Assembly: GCA_031269135.1 (NCBI GenBank)
Contig: JAISZP010000137.1
Coordinates: forward strand, 1-5,950
Reading direction: 5' to 3'
DNA length: 5,950 bases
Source of the DNA: Deltaproteobacteria bacterium
Lineage (GTDB): Bacteria; Desulfobacterota; Desulfarculia; Adiutricales; Adiutricaceae
Shown: one piece after another, positions 1-5,679 of the stretch
Position numbering within the stretch: the stretch's first letter is position 1
Layout of the letters: every line of letters begins with the position of its first letter
Position numbers and translations under genes: made by a program
The notes under the pieces: generated by a model
What the model saw: only the letters and a program-made list of their open reading frames with translations
What the model was told of the DNA's origin: nothing
The model's database searches: none

Positions 1-13
1 TGAACGGCGCACA

Positions 14-144
14 TTCTAAGAGGGCTAATCCAATAAAGATTAGCCTGATTTAAAAATCGGCAAGGAACTGGCCTGCCGGGAGGGACCCCCATTGGGGGGC
101 TGGGCGAATCGCGAAAAAAATACCCCCGAGCGTTATTCTTAGGG
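14..144 (+). other. Possible structured RNA element (multi-helix fold)
   Basis: Several helices nest inside one closing helix. Positions 14-22 can pair with 136-144 (nine pairs, including G-U pairs). Inside lie a perfect 8-bp hairpin, GGCTAATC 23-30 with GATTAGCC 38-45; a hairpin CGGCA 58-62 with TGCCG 74-78, extended by GG/CC at 64-65 and 72-73; and CCCCC 86-90 with the G-run at 94-99. The G-U pairs favour the + strand as the transcribed one. I do not recognise a known riboswitch, tmRNA, RNase P, 6S or SRP consensus. It could instead be the terminator region of a gene to the left, because the first hairpin is followed by a short AT-rich run. The pairing is visible; an RNA function is inference. 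Confidence 0.35.
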
Positions 145-190
145 GCAAACTCTCGACCTTGCGCGCGAACTTGTTCGTATGCAGTTCACT

Positions 191-350
191 GTCCAGGAAA
201 TTTATCATCCGGAAAATGCATCATCCAGAGAATGTATTGTCCGGAAAATGCGTCATCCAGAGAATGCATTGTCCAGAGAATGTATTGTCCAGAGAATGCA
301 TCATCCGGAAAATGCATTATCTAGAAAATGTATTGTCCAGAGAATTATAG
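191..350. repeat. 16-bp tandem repeat array, ten copies
   Basis: Ten contiguous 16-base units start at 191, 207, 223, 239, 255, 271, 287, 303, 319 and 335. The consensus is RTCCRGARAATGYATY. The first and last units are the most diverged. In the eight inner units, nine columns are invariant and seven vary, and every change is a transition (A/G or C/T). Columns 5 and 8 tend to switch together: GG followed by AA, or AG followed by AG. There are therefore two unit types, partly arranged as 32-base pairs. There are no spacers, so this is not CRISPR. It could be a simple VNTR or an array of protein-binding sites such as iterons; no Rep gene or DnaA box was seen. Confidence 0.93.
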
Positions 351-450
351 AACGCATAAAGATATAATTATTCTAAACGCAGCTGCAAAACAGCAAATGA
401 TGTTTCAAAAGCTCTAAAAATTAAGATTATAACTGTATTAATGCTTTTAA

Positions 451-530
451 ATGATGAACTAATAGTTTGATTGCAATATATAGTTTTATAATGACAAGCT
501 AATAGTTTGATTGCAATATATGGTTTTATA
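451..530. repeat. 40-bp tandem duplication in AT-rich DNA
   Basis: Positions 451-490 and 491-530 are head-to-tail copies matching at 36 of 40 positions. The longest identical core includes AATAGTTTGATTGCAATATA. The four differences (repeat columns 5, 6, 8 and 32) are all transitions. The sequence is very AT-rich and lies about 100 bases after the 16-base array. It is not coding. It may be a duplication by slippage, or a pair of binding sites in a promoter or origin-like region; nothing seen decides between these. Confidence 0.9.
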
Positions 531-549
531 TTGCATATTTAATAAAACG

Positions 550-582
550 CTCCTTGGAGTTTGCCGCAGCGGCGCCTGCGGT
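550..582. other. GC-rich double hairpin island
   Basis: A perfect 10-base palindrome, CTCCTTGGAG (550-559), is followed by a 6-bp stem, CCGCAG 564-569 with CTGCGG 576-581, and a 6-base loop. This short GC-rich block stands out between AT-rich flanks. The + strand has no T-run directly after it, so it is not a standard intrinsic terminator in that direction. It may be a repeat fragment or a protein-binding hairpin. Confidence 0.4.
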
Positions 583-646
583 CGGACAAGCCAAAAGCAT
601 AACTTTTTAGTGAATTTTATTGGGAACTTCGGTTTATTTTCGTAAA

Positions 647-674
647 TTGACGTTAAATTTTTATATAGTTTTAT
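647..674 (+). promoter_or_regulatory. Weak candidate promoter for the lipoprotein gene
   Basis: TTGACG at 647-652 matches a sigma-70 -35 box at five of six bases. After 16 bases, TTTTAT at 669-674 is a poor -10 (four of six). The surrounding DNA is AT-rich and the position, about 60 bases upstream of the start codon, is sensible. TATAGT at 664-669 is a better -10 box by sequence but has no -35 at proper spacing. Low confidence in the exact hexamers. Confidence 0.3.
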
Positions 675-737
675 CGGTTTAGAATTCAAAACAAGTTTCA
701 GGTGGAATTTTGATTTCACTGGGAGTCAATAACAATA

Positions 738-1652
738 ATGAAAAAAGGGAACATAAAAAAGCAGCTGATTATTATGAGCTTAGCTCTGACCCTTTTAATG
801 CTGTCTGGCTGTAACGGCGGGGTGATAACCGGCGGCGGCGGCATACGCCGGGAGTTGGACGCCTTAAAGATGGAAGTGGCCGATCTGAGAGATCGCTCCA
901 GATTGTCGGGGGCGCCTGCCGCTTCCGGCGGCGGCGGATCGGATCTTAGAATTGAAGTCGACAATATTAGAACTCAGCTCCAGAGGCTTACGGAAAACGT
1001 CGAAACTGCAAGCATCGGCGGAAATTTGTCGCTCAGACAGCAGTTGGAATATATATCGGCAAGGTTAGACCGCCTTGAAAAGAAAGCCAATCTTCCGCCG
1101 CTGAGCGCTGATGTGGTGGCTGCTCCGGTCCCGGTCATGCTGCCGCCGGCGCAGTCCCCGCCCGTGGTAGGCGACACTGAAGCTCTTCCCGGAACCGACC
1201 CAGGGACGATTCCAACCCAGCCGGCGGTTGATGGACAACAGCCCGTCCTCCAGCCTGGCGCTCCCTTAGCGGCGTCTCCCCCAATCGTCGCCAGCGCCTA
1301 CGACGAAGGCAAAGCCCTCTTCGACCAGAAAAACTACCCTGCCGCCATCGAGCGTTTTAAAGCGTATCTCGCCGCCGAACCTTCCGGGAACCAGGTCCCG
1401 GCGGCTCAGTTCTACATCGGCGAATCGCTTTACTTCCAAAACCAGTTTGAAACGGCTATCTTGGAGTATCAGACTTTGGTCAGCGGGTATCCCAAAAACC
1501 CCTTGGTCTCCACCGCGCTTTTAAAGCAAGGGCTGGCCTTCCAAGCCCTGGGCGACACGGCCAGCGCGAAACTGTTGTATCAGAAAGTCGTTAGAGATTA
1601 TCCAAAGAGCTACTCGGCCGGCATCGCCAGAGAACGCCTGAAGACCATCTGA
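738..1652 (+). CDS. ybgF: YbgF/CpoB-family lipoprotein with TPR domain (Tol-Pal associated)
   Basis: The 304-residue protein has a lipoprotein signal peptide: a Lys-rich n-region (2-8), a hydrophobic stretch (10-22) and the lipobox LSGC with C25 as the acylated cysteine. Asn at +2 fits outer-membrane sorting in Gram-negatives. Next come coiled-coil segments (about 36-56 and 70-116) separated by a Gly-rich break (63-68), a Pro/Ala/Gln-rich linker (about 118-185), and three C-terminal TPR units (about 187-217, 222-253, 259-290). These match the tol_pal_ybgF pattern. In E. coli, CpoB acts with TolA and PBP1B to coordinate outer-membrane constriction with septal wall synthesis; the same role here is inference. 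E. coli CpoB is a soluble periplasmic protein, whereas this one looks lipid-anchored. No pal or tolB lies in the 737 bases upstream, where tol-pal genes are often found. The start is ATG at 738, with GGGAG at 721-725 as a rather distant ribosome binding site (12-base gap). Confidence 0.9.
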   Translation: MKKGNIKKQLIIMSLALTLLMLSGCNGGVITGGGGIRRELDALKMEVADLRDRSRLSGAPAASGGGGSDLRIEVDNIRTQLQRLTENVETASIGGNLSLRQQLEYISARLDRLEKKANLPPLSADVVAAPVPVMLPPAQSPPVVGDTEALPGTDPGTIPTQPAVDGQQPVLQPGAPLAASPPIVASAYDEGKALFDQKNYPAAIERFKAYLAAEPSGNQVPAAQFYIGESLYFQNQFETAILEYQTLVSGYPKNPLVSTALLKQGLAFQALGDTASAKLLYQKVVRDYPKSYSAGIARERLKTI

Positions 1653-1671
1653 TTTTAGGCTGTTTTGTTTA
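1636..1671 (+). terminator. Likely intrinsic terminator overlapping the ybgF stop codon
   Basis: GCCTGAA (1636-1642) can pair with TTTAGGC (1654-1660): seven pairs, one of them G-U, with the TGA stop (1650-1652) in the loop. A T-rich tract (1661-1671, TGTTTTGTTTA) follows at once. The stem is modest, so termination may be partial. The position fits the end of a single-gene transcript and separates ybgF from the signalling genes. Confidence 0.5.
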
Positions 1672-1697
1672 TTGTGGGAGACGAGTGGTTGTCGAGC

Positions 1698-1774
1698 GCG
1701 GGCAAAGCGACCCGCTATCGGCTGTTAGTCTTGCCGGGGGGGTCGGAGGCGAATGGCTTTCTTTGTTCAAAGCC
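1698..1774 (+). other. Two small hairpins in the ybgF-receiver gap
   Basis: GCGGG 1698-1702 pairs with CCCGC 1711-1715 (8-base loop). GGCTTT 1755-1760 pairs with AAAGCC 1769-1774 (8-base loop). Just after, three TTGTT motifs occur at 12-base spacing (1763, 1775, 1787). Neither hairpin has a proper T-tract. They may be minor backup terminators or chance; apart from these and the promoter at 1849-1877, the gap 1653-1942 shows nothing else. Confidence 0.25.
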
Positions 1775-1848
1775 TTGTTGGAACCCTTGTTCAGAGTCCC
1801 GGTCGACTAACCCTGAACGGCGCCGCCTTGAAGCGTCGCAAAGAAGAT

Positions 1849-1877
1849 GTCACAAATCAAAGGTTTTGTGTTATACT
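1849..1877 (+). promoter_or_regulatory. Extended -10 promoter for the receiver-kinase operon
   Basis: TATACT at 1872-1877 matches the sigma-70 -10 box at five of six bases. It is preceded by TG at 1869-1870, which makes an extended -10 element. Exactly 17 bases upstream, GTCACA at 1849-1854 matches the -35 consensus at four of six. Transcription would start near 1884, giving a leader of about 60 bases before the ATG at 1943. This is the best promoter in the window, and it sits where the three signalling genes need one. Confidence 0.6.
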
Positions 1878-1942
1878 TCTTCTTGGGAGATTCGTTTCCT
1901 TTTTGAAGACAGTGGACGAAACAGAGCATCTTGGGGCGCGAT

Positions 1943-2347
1943 ATGGCTCAAATTGACCGCAGTATTTGGCAAGACAAGTCAGTTTTGGTTGTTGACGACT
2001 ACCAAGCTGTCCGAAAGACTATTAAAGAGTTGTTTGCGACGTTCGGGCTTAAGGTGACCGAAGCAGAAAACGGCGTCAAGGCCTTGGAACGCTTAAATGC
2101 GGCTAAGTTCGATCTGATTGTGAGCGATTTGGTGATGGCGGAAATGGACGGGTTCGAACTGACAGAAACGGTCAAAAGCAATCCTAAATTTCGGGCCATT
2201 CCTTTGGTGATTTTATCGACCCACGCCGACAACAAATACATCTTTCGGGCTCTGAGATTGGGGGCGGACGACTATCTGATAAAACCCCCTTCGGCGGAAA
2301 TGGTCACCATAGTGCTGGCGCGGGTGTTCAATCATGAATGGCAATAA
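1943..2347 (+). CDS. Single-domain response regulator (CheY-like receiver)
   Basis: The 134-residue protein is one receiver domain with no output domain. The canonical residues are all visible: acidic pair D18/D19 (VLVVDDY), phosphoacceptor D62 (IVSDLVM), Ser92 and Thr93 after beta-4, and K114 in the YLIKPP motif. Like CheY, it should take phosphate from a kinase HPt domain and act through protein contacts. The start was set at ATG 1943 because GGGG at 1933-1936 lies about six bases upstream. An in-frame TTG at 1931 would add four residues and lacks a good ribosome binding site. The 3' end overlaps the kinase start by 14 bases, which implies translational coupling and points to the kinase as its partner. 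Whether it works on a flagellar motor, pili or another target cannot be told from this window. Confidence 0.93.
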   Translation: MAQIDRSIWQDKSVLVVDDYQAVRKTIKELFATFGLKVTEAENGVKALERLNAAKFDLIVSDLVMAEMDGFELTETVKSNPKFRAIPLVILSTHADNKYIFRALRLGADDYLIKPPSAEMVTIVLARVFNHEWQ

Positions 2348-4502
2348 CGTCACTTCGGCCGTCGAGATTAAAGAATCCGGAAAGCCCCCTGAATTGGACA
2401 GGATGGCGGTGAAGATCTCCCATTTGGACCGCCTTCTGGGTTTGACGGGCGAAATAATAATATCCGCTTCGAACATCTCCATACTCCAGCGCCATCTATC
2501 GACGTCTTCAGTCAATATCGACAAAAATTCGCTCGAGATGATCAAGAACGTGGCCATGACCACCAACCGCATCTCGTCGGATCTGCACCATCTGGTTATG
2601 GACATCCGCATGGTGCCGATAAAGGAGACGTTTCTGCGCTTTAGGCGCCTGGTGAGAGATTTGGCCAAAAAGAGAGGCAGGCTCGTCGATTTCGAGGTGG
2701 TCGGCGAGGACACCTTAGTCGACAAGACCGTCGCCGAAAAGCTCTACGAGCCTCTGGCCCACCAGATCCGAAACGCCGTCGATCACGGCCTTGAAGACCC
2801 TTTGGAGCGCAAGCACGTGGGAAAAAATCCCACCGGACAGCTGACGCTTACGGCTTACAAAAAAGAAGGTTTCACTTACGTCTCCGTTTCCGACGACGGT
2901 CGAGGGCTGGATGAGAACCGCATCCGGCAGGTGGCTGTGGAAAAAGGTTTTTTGCCTCCTATGGCGGCCCAGGCCATCTCGCCGAACGAATGTTGGCATT
3001 TGATAATGCAGCCGGGGTTTTCCACAGCCGCTGAAGCCACTGAGATTTCCGGCCGCGGGGTGGGGATGGACGTCGTCAAGAGCACCGTGGAGAGCTTAGG
3101 CGGCGAGGTGATAATCGAAACGGCCAAAGGCCAGGGTTCGGCGTTCACTTACAAGATCCCTCAGCTCTCGGCCGTCAACATCACCGACGCTTTGATAATT
3201 CGTTCAGGGGAAAACTACTACGCCGTCCCCATCGGAAACGTGGTGGCCACCCAGTCCTTCAGCGTCTCCGACATCAACACCACCATGGAGCGGACCGAAA
3301 GCATCATTTACTTGGGCAGCATCGTCCCTCTCCATGACTTAAGAGGCCTGCTGACGGGAGCGCCTCTGGCCGACGAAGAGTTTAAAGATTACCTGCCGGT
3401 CATCATCATCGACGCCAAAAACGGCCGCGTCGCCCTTAAGGTGTCGGAGTTCATCAGACCGCAAAAGCTGGTCTTGATACCTCTGCCTGAGATTTTTTCC
3501 GTCAAAGGCGTCGCCGGAACCACCATCCTAGGCGGAAACCAGCTGGGTATGGTCTTGGACCCCTTTGAACTCATAGCCTTGTCCGGCGGGCAATCTATGG
3601 AACATGAATCGGCATTCCAGAAAAGCTCGGCCATGGATTTCTCCGACGGCGACATCGATGCCGACGCGCAGCCGCAGGATCTGCAGGCTCAGGCCGCGGA
3701 AGCCGACAAAGGCGCCTCCGACGAGCAAAGAGCCGTACGACCGCCGGAGGCCATGGACGAATCGATGGCCGAGGAGTTTTTCGTCGAGATTCAAAACATC
3801 TTGAACGAGGCCAGCGAAGAGGTCTTTCAGCTGGAGAAAGATCCCGAAAACATCCGCCGCATCAATACCCTCTTTAGGCATTTCCACTCCATCAAGGGCA
3901 ATTTCATAATGACCGGCTTCACCAACGTCGGCACCTTCGTCCACGAGGTCGAGACCGTGCTCGATCAGATGCGGGAGAAAGAGCTCAAGGTGGATCAAGA
4001 CGTCATCGATCTGCTTTTGGATTCCATCAAAAGCATGGAGCAGGGCATCGTCGAGATAAGAGCCGGACGCGGGTATGAGGTGACGGACCCTGAACTATTG
4101 GCTGAACTCAACCGCTACAAAAAAATCGAGAGCAAGGACAAACCTAAGAGCGAAGAAGAGATCGACGACGACCAATTCCATCTCTCGCCCTTGGGCGCAA
4201 TTTTGTATTTCTCGAAGATCATAACCCAGGGCGTGAAAGTTTATCAGTCGATGATTCACATAGGGCCGTCTTTTCAAGACCCATCCCTGGTTTGCTACCT
4301 TATAATCAAGCGTCTGGCTCTCTTGGGAGATCTGATCGACACCGTTCCCAGACTCGACAAGATAGAAAAGGGCATGGGAACCAACAAGCTGAAAGTGATG
4401 TTCGCTTCCAATCATGATTTGAACACCGTCAACGCCTTTTTCGAAAAGCAGCTCAAAAGATATTATCACGTCCTTGATTACGAAAATCTGCAAGTCGAGT
4501 AG
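2334..4502 (+). CDS. cheA: CheA-type histidine kinase with permuted domain order (P3-P4-P5-P1-P2-like)
   Basis: The 722-residue kinase lacks the N-terminal HPt of ordinary CheA and begins at the dimerisation helices (P3, about 24-92, ending VMDIRMVPI). P4 ATPase (about 93-277) has the N-box with N146 (HQIRNAVDHGLE), the G1 box D187-G191 (DDGRG), the F-box PGFSTA (227-232) and the G2 box GRGVGMD (240-246). P5, CheW-like, spans about 279-415. A charged, Ala-rich linker (about 416-475) leads to an HPt domain (about 476-580) with phospho-His H518 in FHSIKG plus K521, H537 and E540 at canonical CheA spacing (+3, +19, +22). The last about 90 residues (632-722) resemble the CheA P2 response-regulator docking domain, e.g. 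LLGDLIDTVPRLDKIE. The phosphodonor is therefore C-terminal, and autophosphorylation should work as in CheA because the catalytic residues are complete. No transmembrane segment is present, so it is cytosolic and should take its signal through P5. ATG 2334 overlaps the receiver gene and lacks a strong ribosome binding site, which fits coupling. The P1 and P4 assignments are very secure; P2 is good but rests on pattern. Confidence 0.95.
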   Translation: MNGNNVTSAVEIKESGKPPELDRMAVKISHLDRLLGLTGEIIISASNISILQRHLSTSSVNIDKNSLEMIKNVAMTTNRISSDLHHLVMDIRMVPIKETFLRFRRLVRDLAKKRGRLVDFEVVGEDTLVDKTVAEKLYEPLAHQIRNAVDHGLEDPLERKHVGKNPTGQLTLTAYKKEGFTYVSVSDDGRGLDENRIRQVAVEKGFLPPMAAQAISPNECWHLIMQPGFSTAAEATEISGRGVGMDVVKSTVESLGGEVIIETAKGQGSAFTYKIPQLSAVNITDALIIRSGENYYAVPIGNVVATQSFSVSDINTTMERTESIIYLGSIVPLHDLRGLLTGAPLADEEFKDYLPVIIIDAKNGRVALKVSEFIRPQKLVLIPLPEIFSVKGVAGTTILGGNQLGMVLDPFELIALSGGQSMEHESAFQKSSAMDFSDGDIDADAQPQDLQAQAAEADKGASDEQRAVRPPEAMDESMAEEFFVEIQNILNEASEEVFQLEKDPENIRRINTLFRHFHSIKGNFIMTGFTNVGTFVHEVETVLDQMREKELKVDQDVIDLLLDSIKSMEQGIVEIRAGRGYEVTDPELLAELNRYKKIESKDKPKSEEEIDDDQFHLSPLGAILYFSKIITQGVKVYQSMIHIGPSFQDPSLVCYLIIKRLALLGDLIDTVPRLDKIEKGMGTNKLKVMFASNHDLNTVNAFFEKQLKRYYHVLDYENLQVE

Positions 4503-4503
4503 C

Positions 4504-4540
4504 GCTCTCGCTTCGAGAGCCGAGTCCGGCGTTTGCGCCG
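4504..4540 (+). other. Two tandem hairpins between kinase and tandem-receiver genes
   Basis: Directly after the kinase stop, GCTCTCG 4504-4510 pairs perfectly with CGAGAGC 4514-4520 (3-base loop). CGGCG 4527-4531 pairs with CGCCG 4536-4540 (4-base loop). No T-run follows, so they are not classic intrinsic terminators. They more likely act as 3'-end stabilisers or processing sites that would lower expression of the downstream gene relative to the kinase. The downstream ATG at 4571 also lacks a clear Shine-Dalgarno sequence. Confidence 0.55.
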
Positions 4541-4570
4541 ACCGCTCATCTCGCCAAGTTTGGTGCCGCC

Positions 4571-5467
4571 ATGAACGTCAAAGTATTGATCATCGTTGAA
4601 GACGAGGCCCTTAAAGCGACTTTTTCCGGTTATTTGCCTGAAAAGTTCGTCTTGGAAGACGCCGGCGTAGGGTTCGACAAAGGTCCCAACGCCATTGCGG
4701 ACTTTATTCTGACGAGCAATTCCGATCTTGTGATCATGGACTATTCGTCTGAAGACGCCTTTAGCGTAAAAGTCCTCCAAGAAGTTTTAGACAAAAACGA
4801 CAAGATAGGCTTTGTTTTCGTCGATTCTTTGGGTCAAGCCGACCGGGAAAATATCATGATGGCCATAAATGAAGGCGCTCAGGCCTTCATCCCTCGCGAC
4901 ATCAGCCAAGTGGCCTTTAAGAACTACCTCAACCGCGTCGTCTCGGGTCCGTTTAGGCGCAGAAATTTGGAGATCAACGAAGAGAAGAATCTACATAACT
5001 TAAACGAGTGTCTTAGTTTATCCAGAACACGCCTCAACAGCGCTCAAAAATTAATCGCCTACCTTTTAAGCACGCCTCTGTCGATGCAGCCTAGAAAGGT
5101 TTTGGTTCTGTCCGATTCGAGCTATCAAAGAGAGCTTCTCAGAAAACATCTTGAGGACAACAATTTTGTGGTCTCCACCTGCTCCAAGATCCCTGACGCG
5201 GTGGAACTGACTCTATCGGAAAAACCCCGCATATTGGTCAGCGACTATGAGCTTGAAGACGGAAAAACGGGTCTGGATTTTTGCCGTGAGATTAAGTACG
5301 TCCATAAATTTAATCCCTGCTATTTTGTGGTGTGCACCGCCAGTTACGATAAGATGGATAAAATCATGACCCCTGGAAACGGCGTGGACGACTGCATATT
5401 GAAGCCCGCTTCGAACACCTCATTAAACGAGTTTTTGGCCCGCGTCGCCCTAGGCTTGATTCTCTAA
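4571..5467 (+). CDS. Tandem-receiver protein (REC-REC)
   Basis: The 298-residue protein has two receiver domains joined by a helical linker (about 131-170) and no other output domain. REC1 (about 1-125) keeps acidic residues E10/D11 and the aspartate D57 (VIMDYSS), but the usual Lys-Pro motif is replaced by IPRD with R109. It looks degenerate and may not switch normally. REC2 (about 174-295) has D182, phosphoacceptor D225 (LVSDYEL), T257 and K278 (LKPA). One acid of the usual pair is Ser181, but the site is otherwise complete. It probably accepts phosphate from the permuted CheA and may serve as a phosphate sink, a relay adaptor or a scaffold. It follows the kinase after 68 bases, with no promoter evident between them, and ends before an intrinsic terminator. 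The start is ATG 4571; no strong ribosome binding site is visible. Confidence 0.9.
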   Translation: MNVKVLIIVEDEALKATFSGYLPEKFVLEDAGVGFDKGPNAIADFILTSNSDLVIMDYSSEDAFSVKVLQEVLDKNDKIGFVFVDSLGQADRENIMMAINEGAQAFIPRDISQVAFKNYLNRVVSGPFRRRNLEINEEKNLHNLNECLSLSRTRLNSAQKLIAYLLSTPLSMQPRKVLVLSDSSYQRELLRKHLEDNNFVVSTCSKIPDAVELTLSEKPRILVSDYELEDGKTGLDFCREIKYVHKFNPCYFVVCTASYDKMDKIMTPGNGVDDCILKPASNTSLNEFLARVALGLIL

Positions 5468-5524
5468 CTAATTCTTTAGGTTCGACTCTCTAGGTTTATT
5501 CTTTGGGTTTGATCCTCCAGCCTT
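5451..5524. repeat. Decayed 26-27-base tandem repeats across the REC-REC stop codon
   Basis: Three related units have TAGG/TGGG cores starting at 5451, 5477 and 5504. The last two, compared as 5471-5497 and 5498-5524, match at 20 of 27 positions, and most differences are transitions. The first unit contains the end of the REC-REC coding sequence, including its TAA stop (5465-5467). This looks like an old local duplication of the gene end rather than a functional site. Confidence 0.5.
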
Positions 5525-5553
5525 GTTTTTTTCAAATCGTCGCCGTCTTGCCG

Positions 5554-5592
5554 CCCCTTACGCCTCGTCGGGAGTAGGGGTTATTGTTTTTT
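5554..5592 (+). terminator. Intrinsic terminator of the signalling operon
   Basis: CCCC 5554-5557 pairs with GGGG 5577-5580. The stem continues as TAC/GTA (5559-5561 with 5574-5576), with one bulged T, and CC/GG pairs are possible further in. A T-rich tract follows directly (5581-5592, TTATTGTTTTTT). This is the clearest rho-independent terminator in the window. It separates the receiver-kinase genes from the membrane protein gene at 5680. Confidence 0.75.
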
Positions 5593-5679
5593 GCCGATCC
5601 GCTATTTCGGCGTCAACGTTTTATTCCGTTTTTTTGTTCGTCAACATTTTTTTGGTTTTTTCCGAAAGTCTGGATTAAG

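Larger units (their letters stand above)
1..737. other. Gene-free, repeat-rich region upstream of the lipoprotein gene
   Basis: No open frame here has a credible start with a ribosome binding site and a protein-like composition. The two open frames across 159-367 exist only because the 16-base array lacks stop codons in two frames. The region has four textures: a GC-rich foldable segment (1-150), a 16-base tandem array (191-350), an AT-rich stretch (about 351-545) with a 40-base duplication, and a GC-rich hairpin island (550-582) followed by AT-rich leader sequence up to the lipoprotein gene. No tRNA, rRNA or CRISPR pattern was seen. The change in base composition against the downstream genes could mean acquired or decayed DNA, but nothing identifies a mobile element. 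Confidence 0.7.

Noticed and set aside
165..178. Inverted repeat CGAAC-TT-GTTCG resembling a Gram-positive LexA box
   Set aside because: The half-sites are 2 bases apart instead of 4 and no SOS gene follows, so it is probably chance.
191..350. CRISPR array
   Set aside because: The units are contiguous 16-mers without spacers and no cas gene is present.
159..367. Two overlapping open frames encoding repeated peptides across the 16-base array
   Set aside because: They are open only because the repeat unit lacks stops in these frames. One starts with TTG, and neither has a ribosome binding site. The peptide is a mechanical 16-residue repeat.
1814..1823. Ten-base match TGAACGGCGC shared with positions 1-10
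   Set aside because: The match does not extend further, so it is too short to distinguish from chance.
1665..2057. A 130-residue open frame between ybgF and the receiver gene, plus a nested one at 1753-1956
   Set aside because: Both run into the receiver gene in the wrong frame, have odd Cys/Ser/Arg-rich composition and no ribosome binding site. The likely promoter at 1849-1877 lies inside them.
2213..2725. Long minus-strand open frame opposite the receiver and kinase genes, and others like it
   Set aside because: It is a shadow of strongly recognisable + strand domains and has no protein family resemblance.
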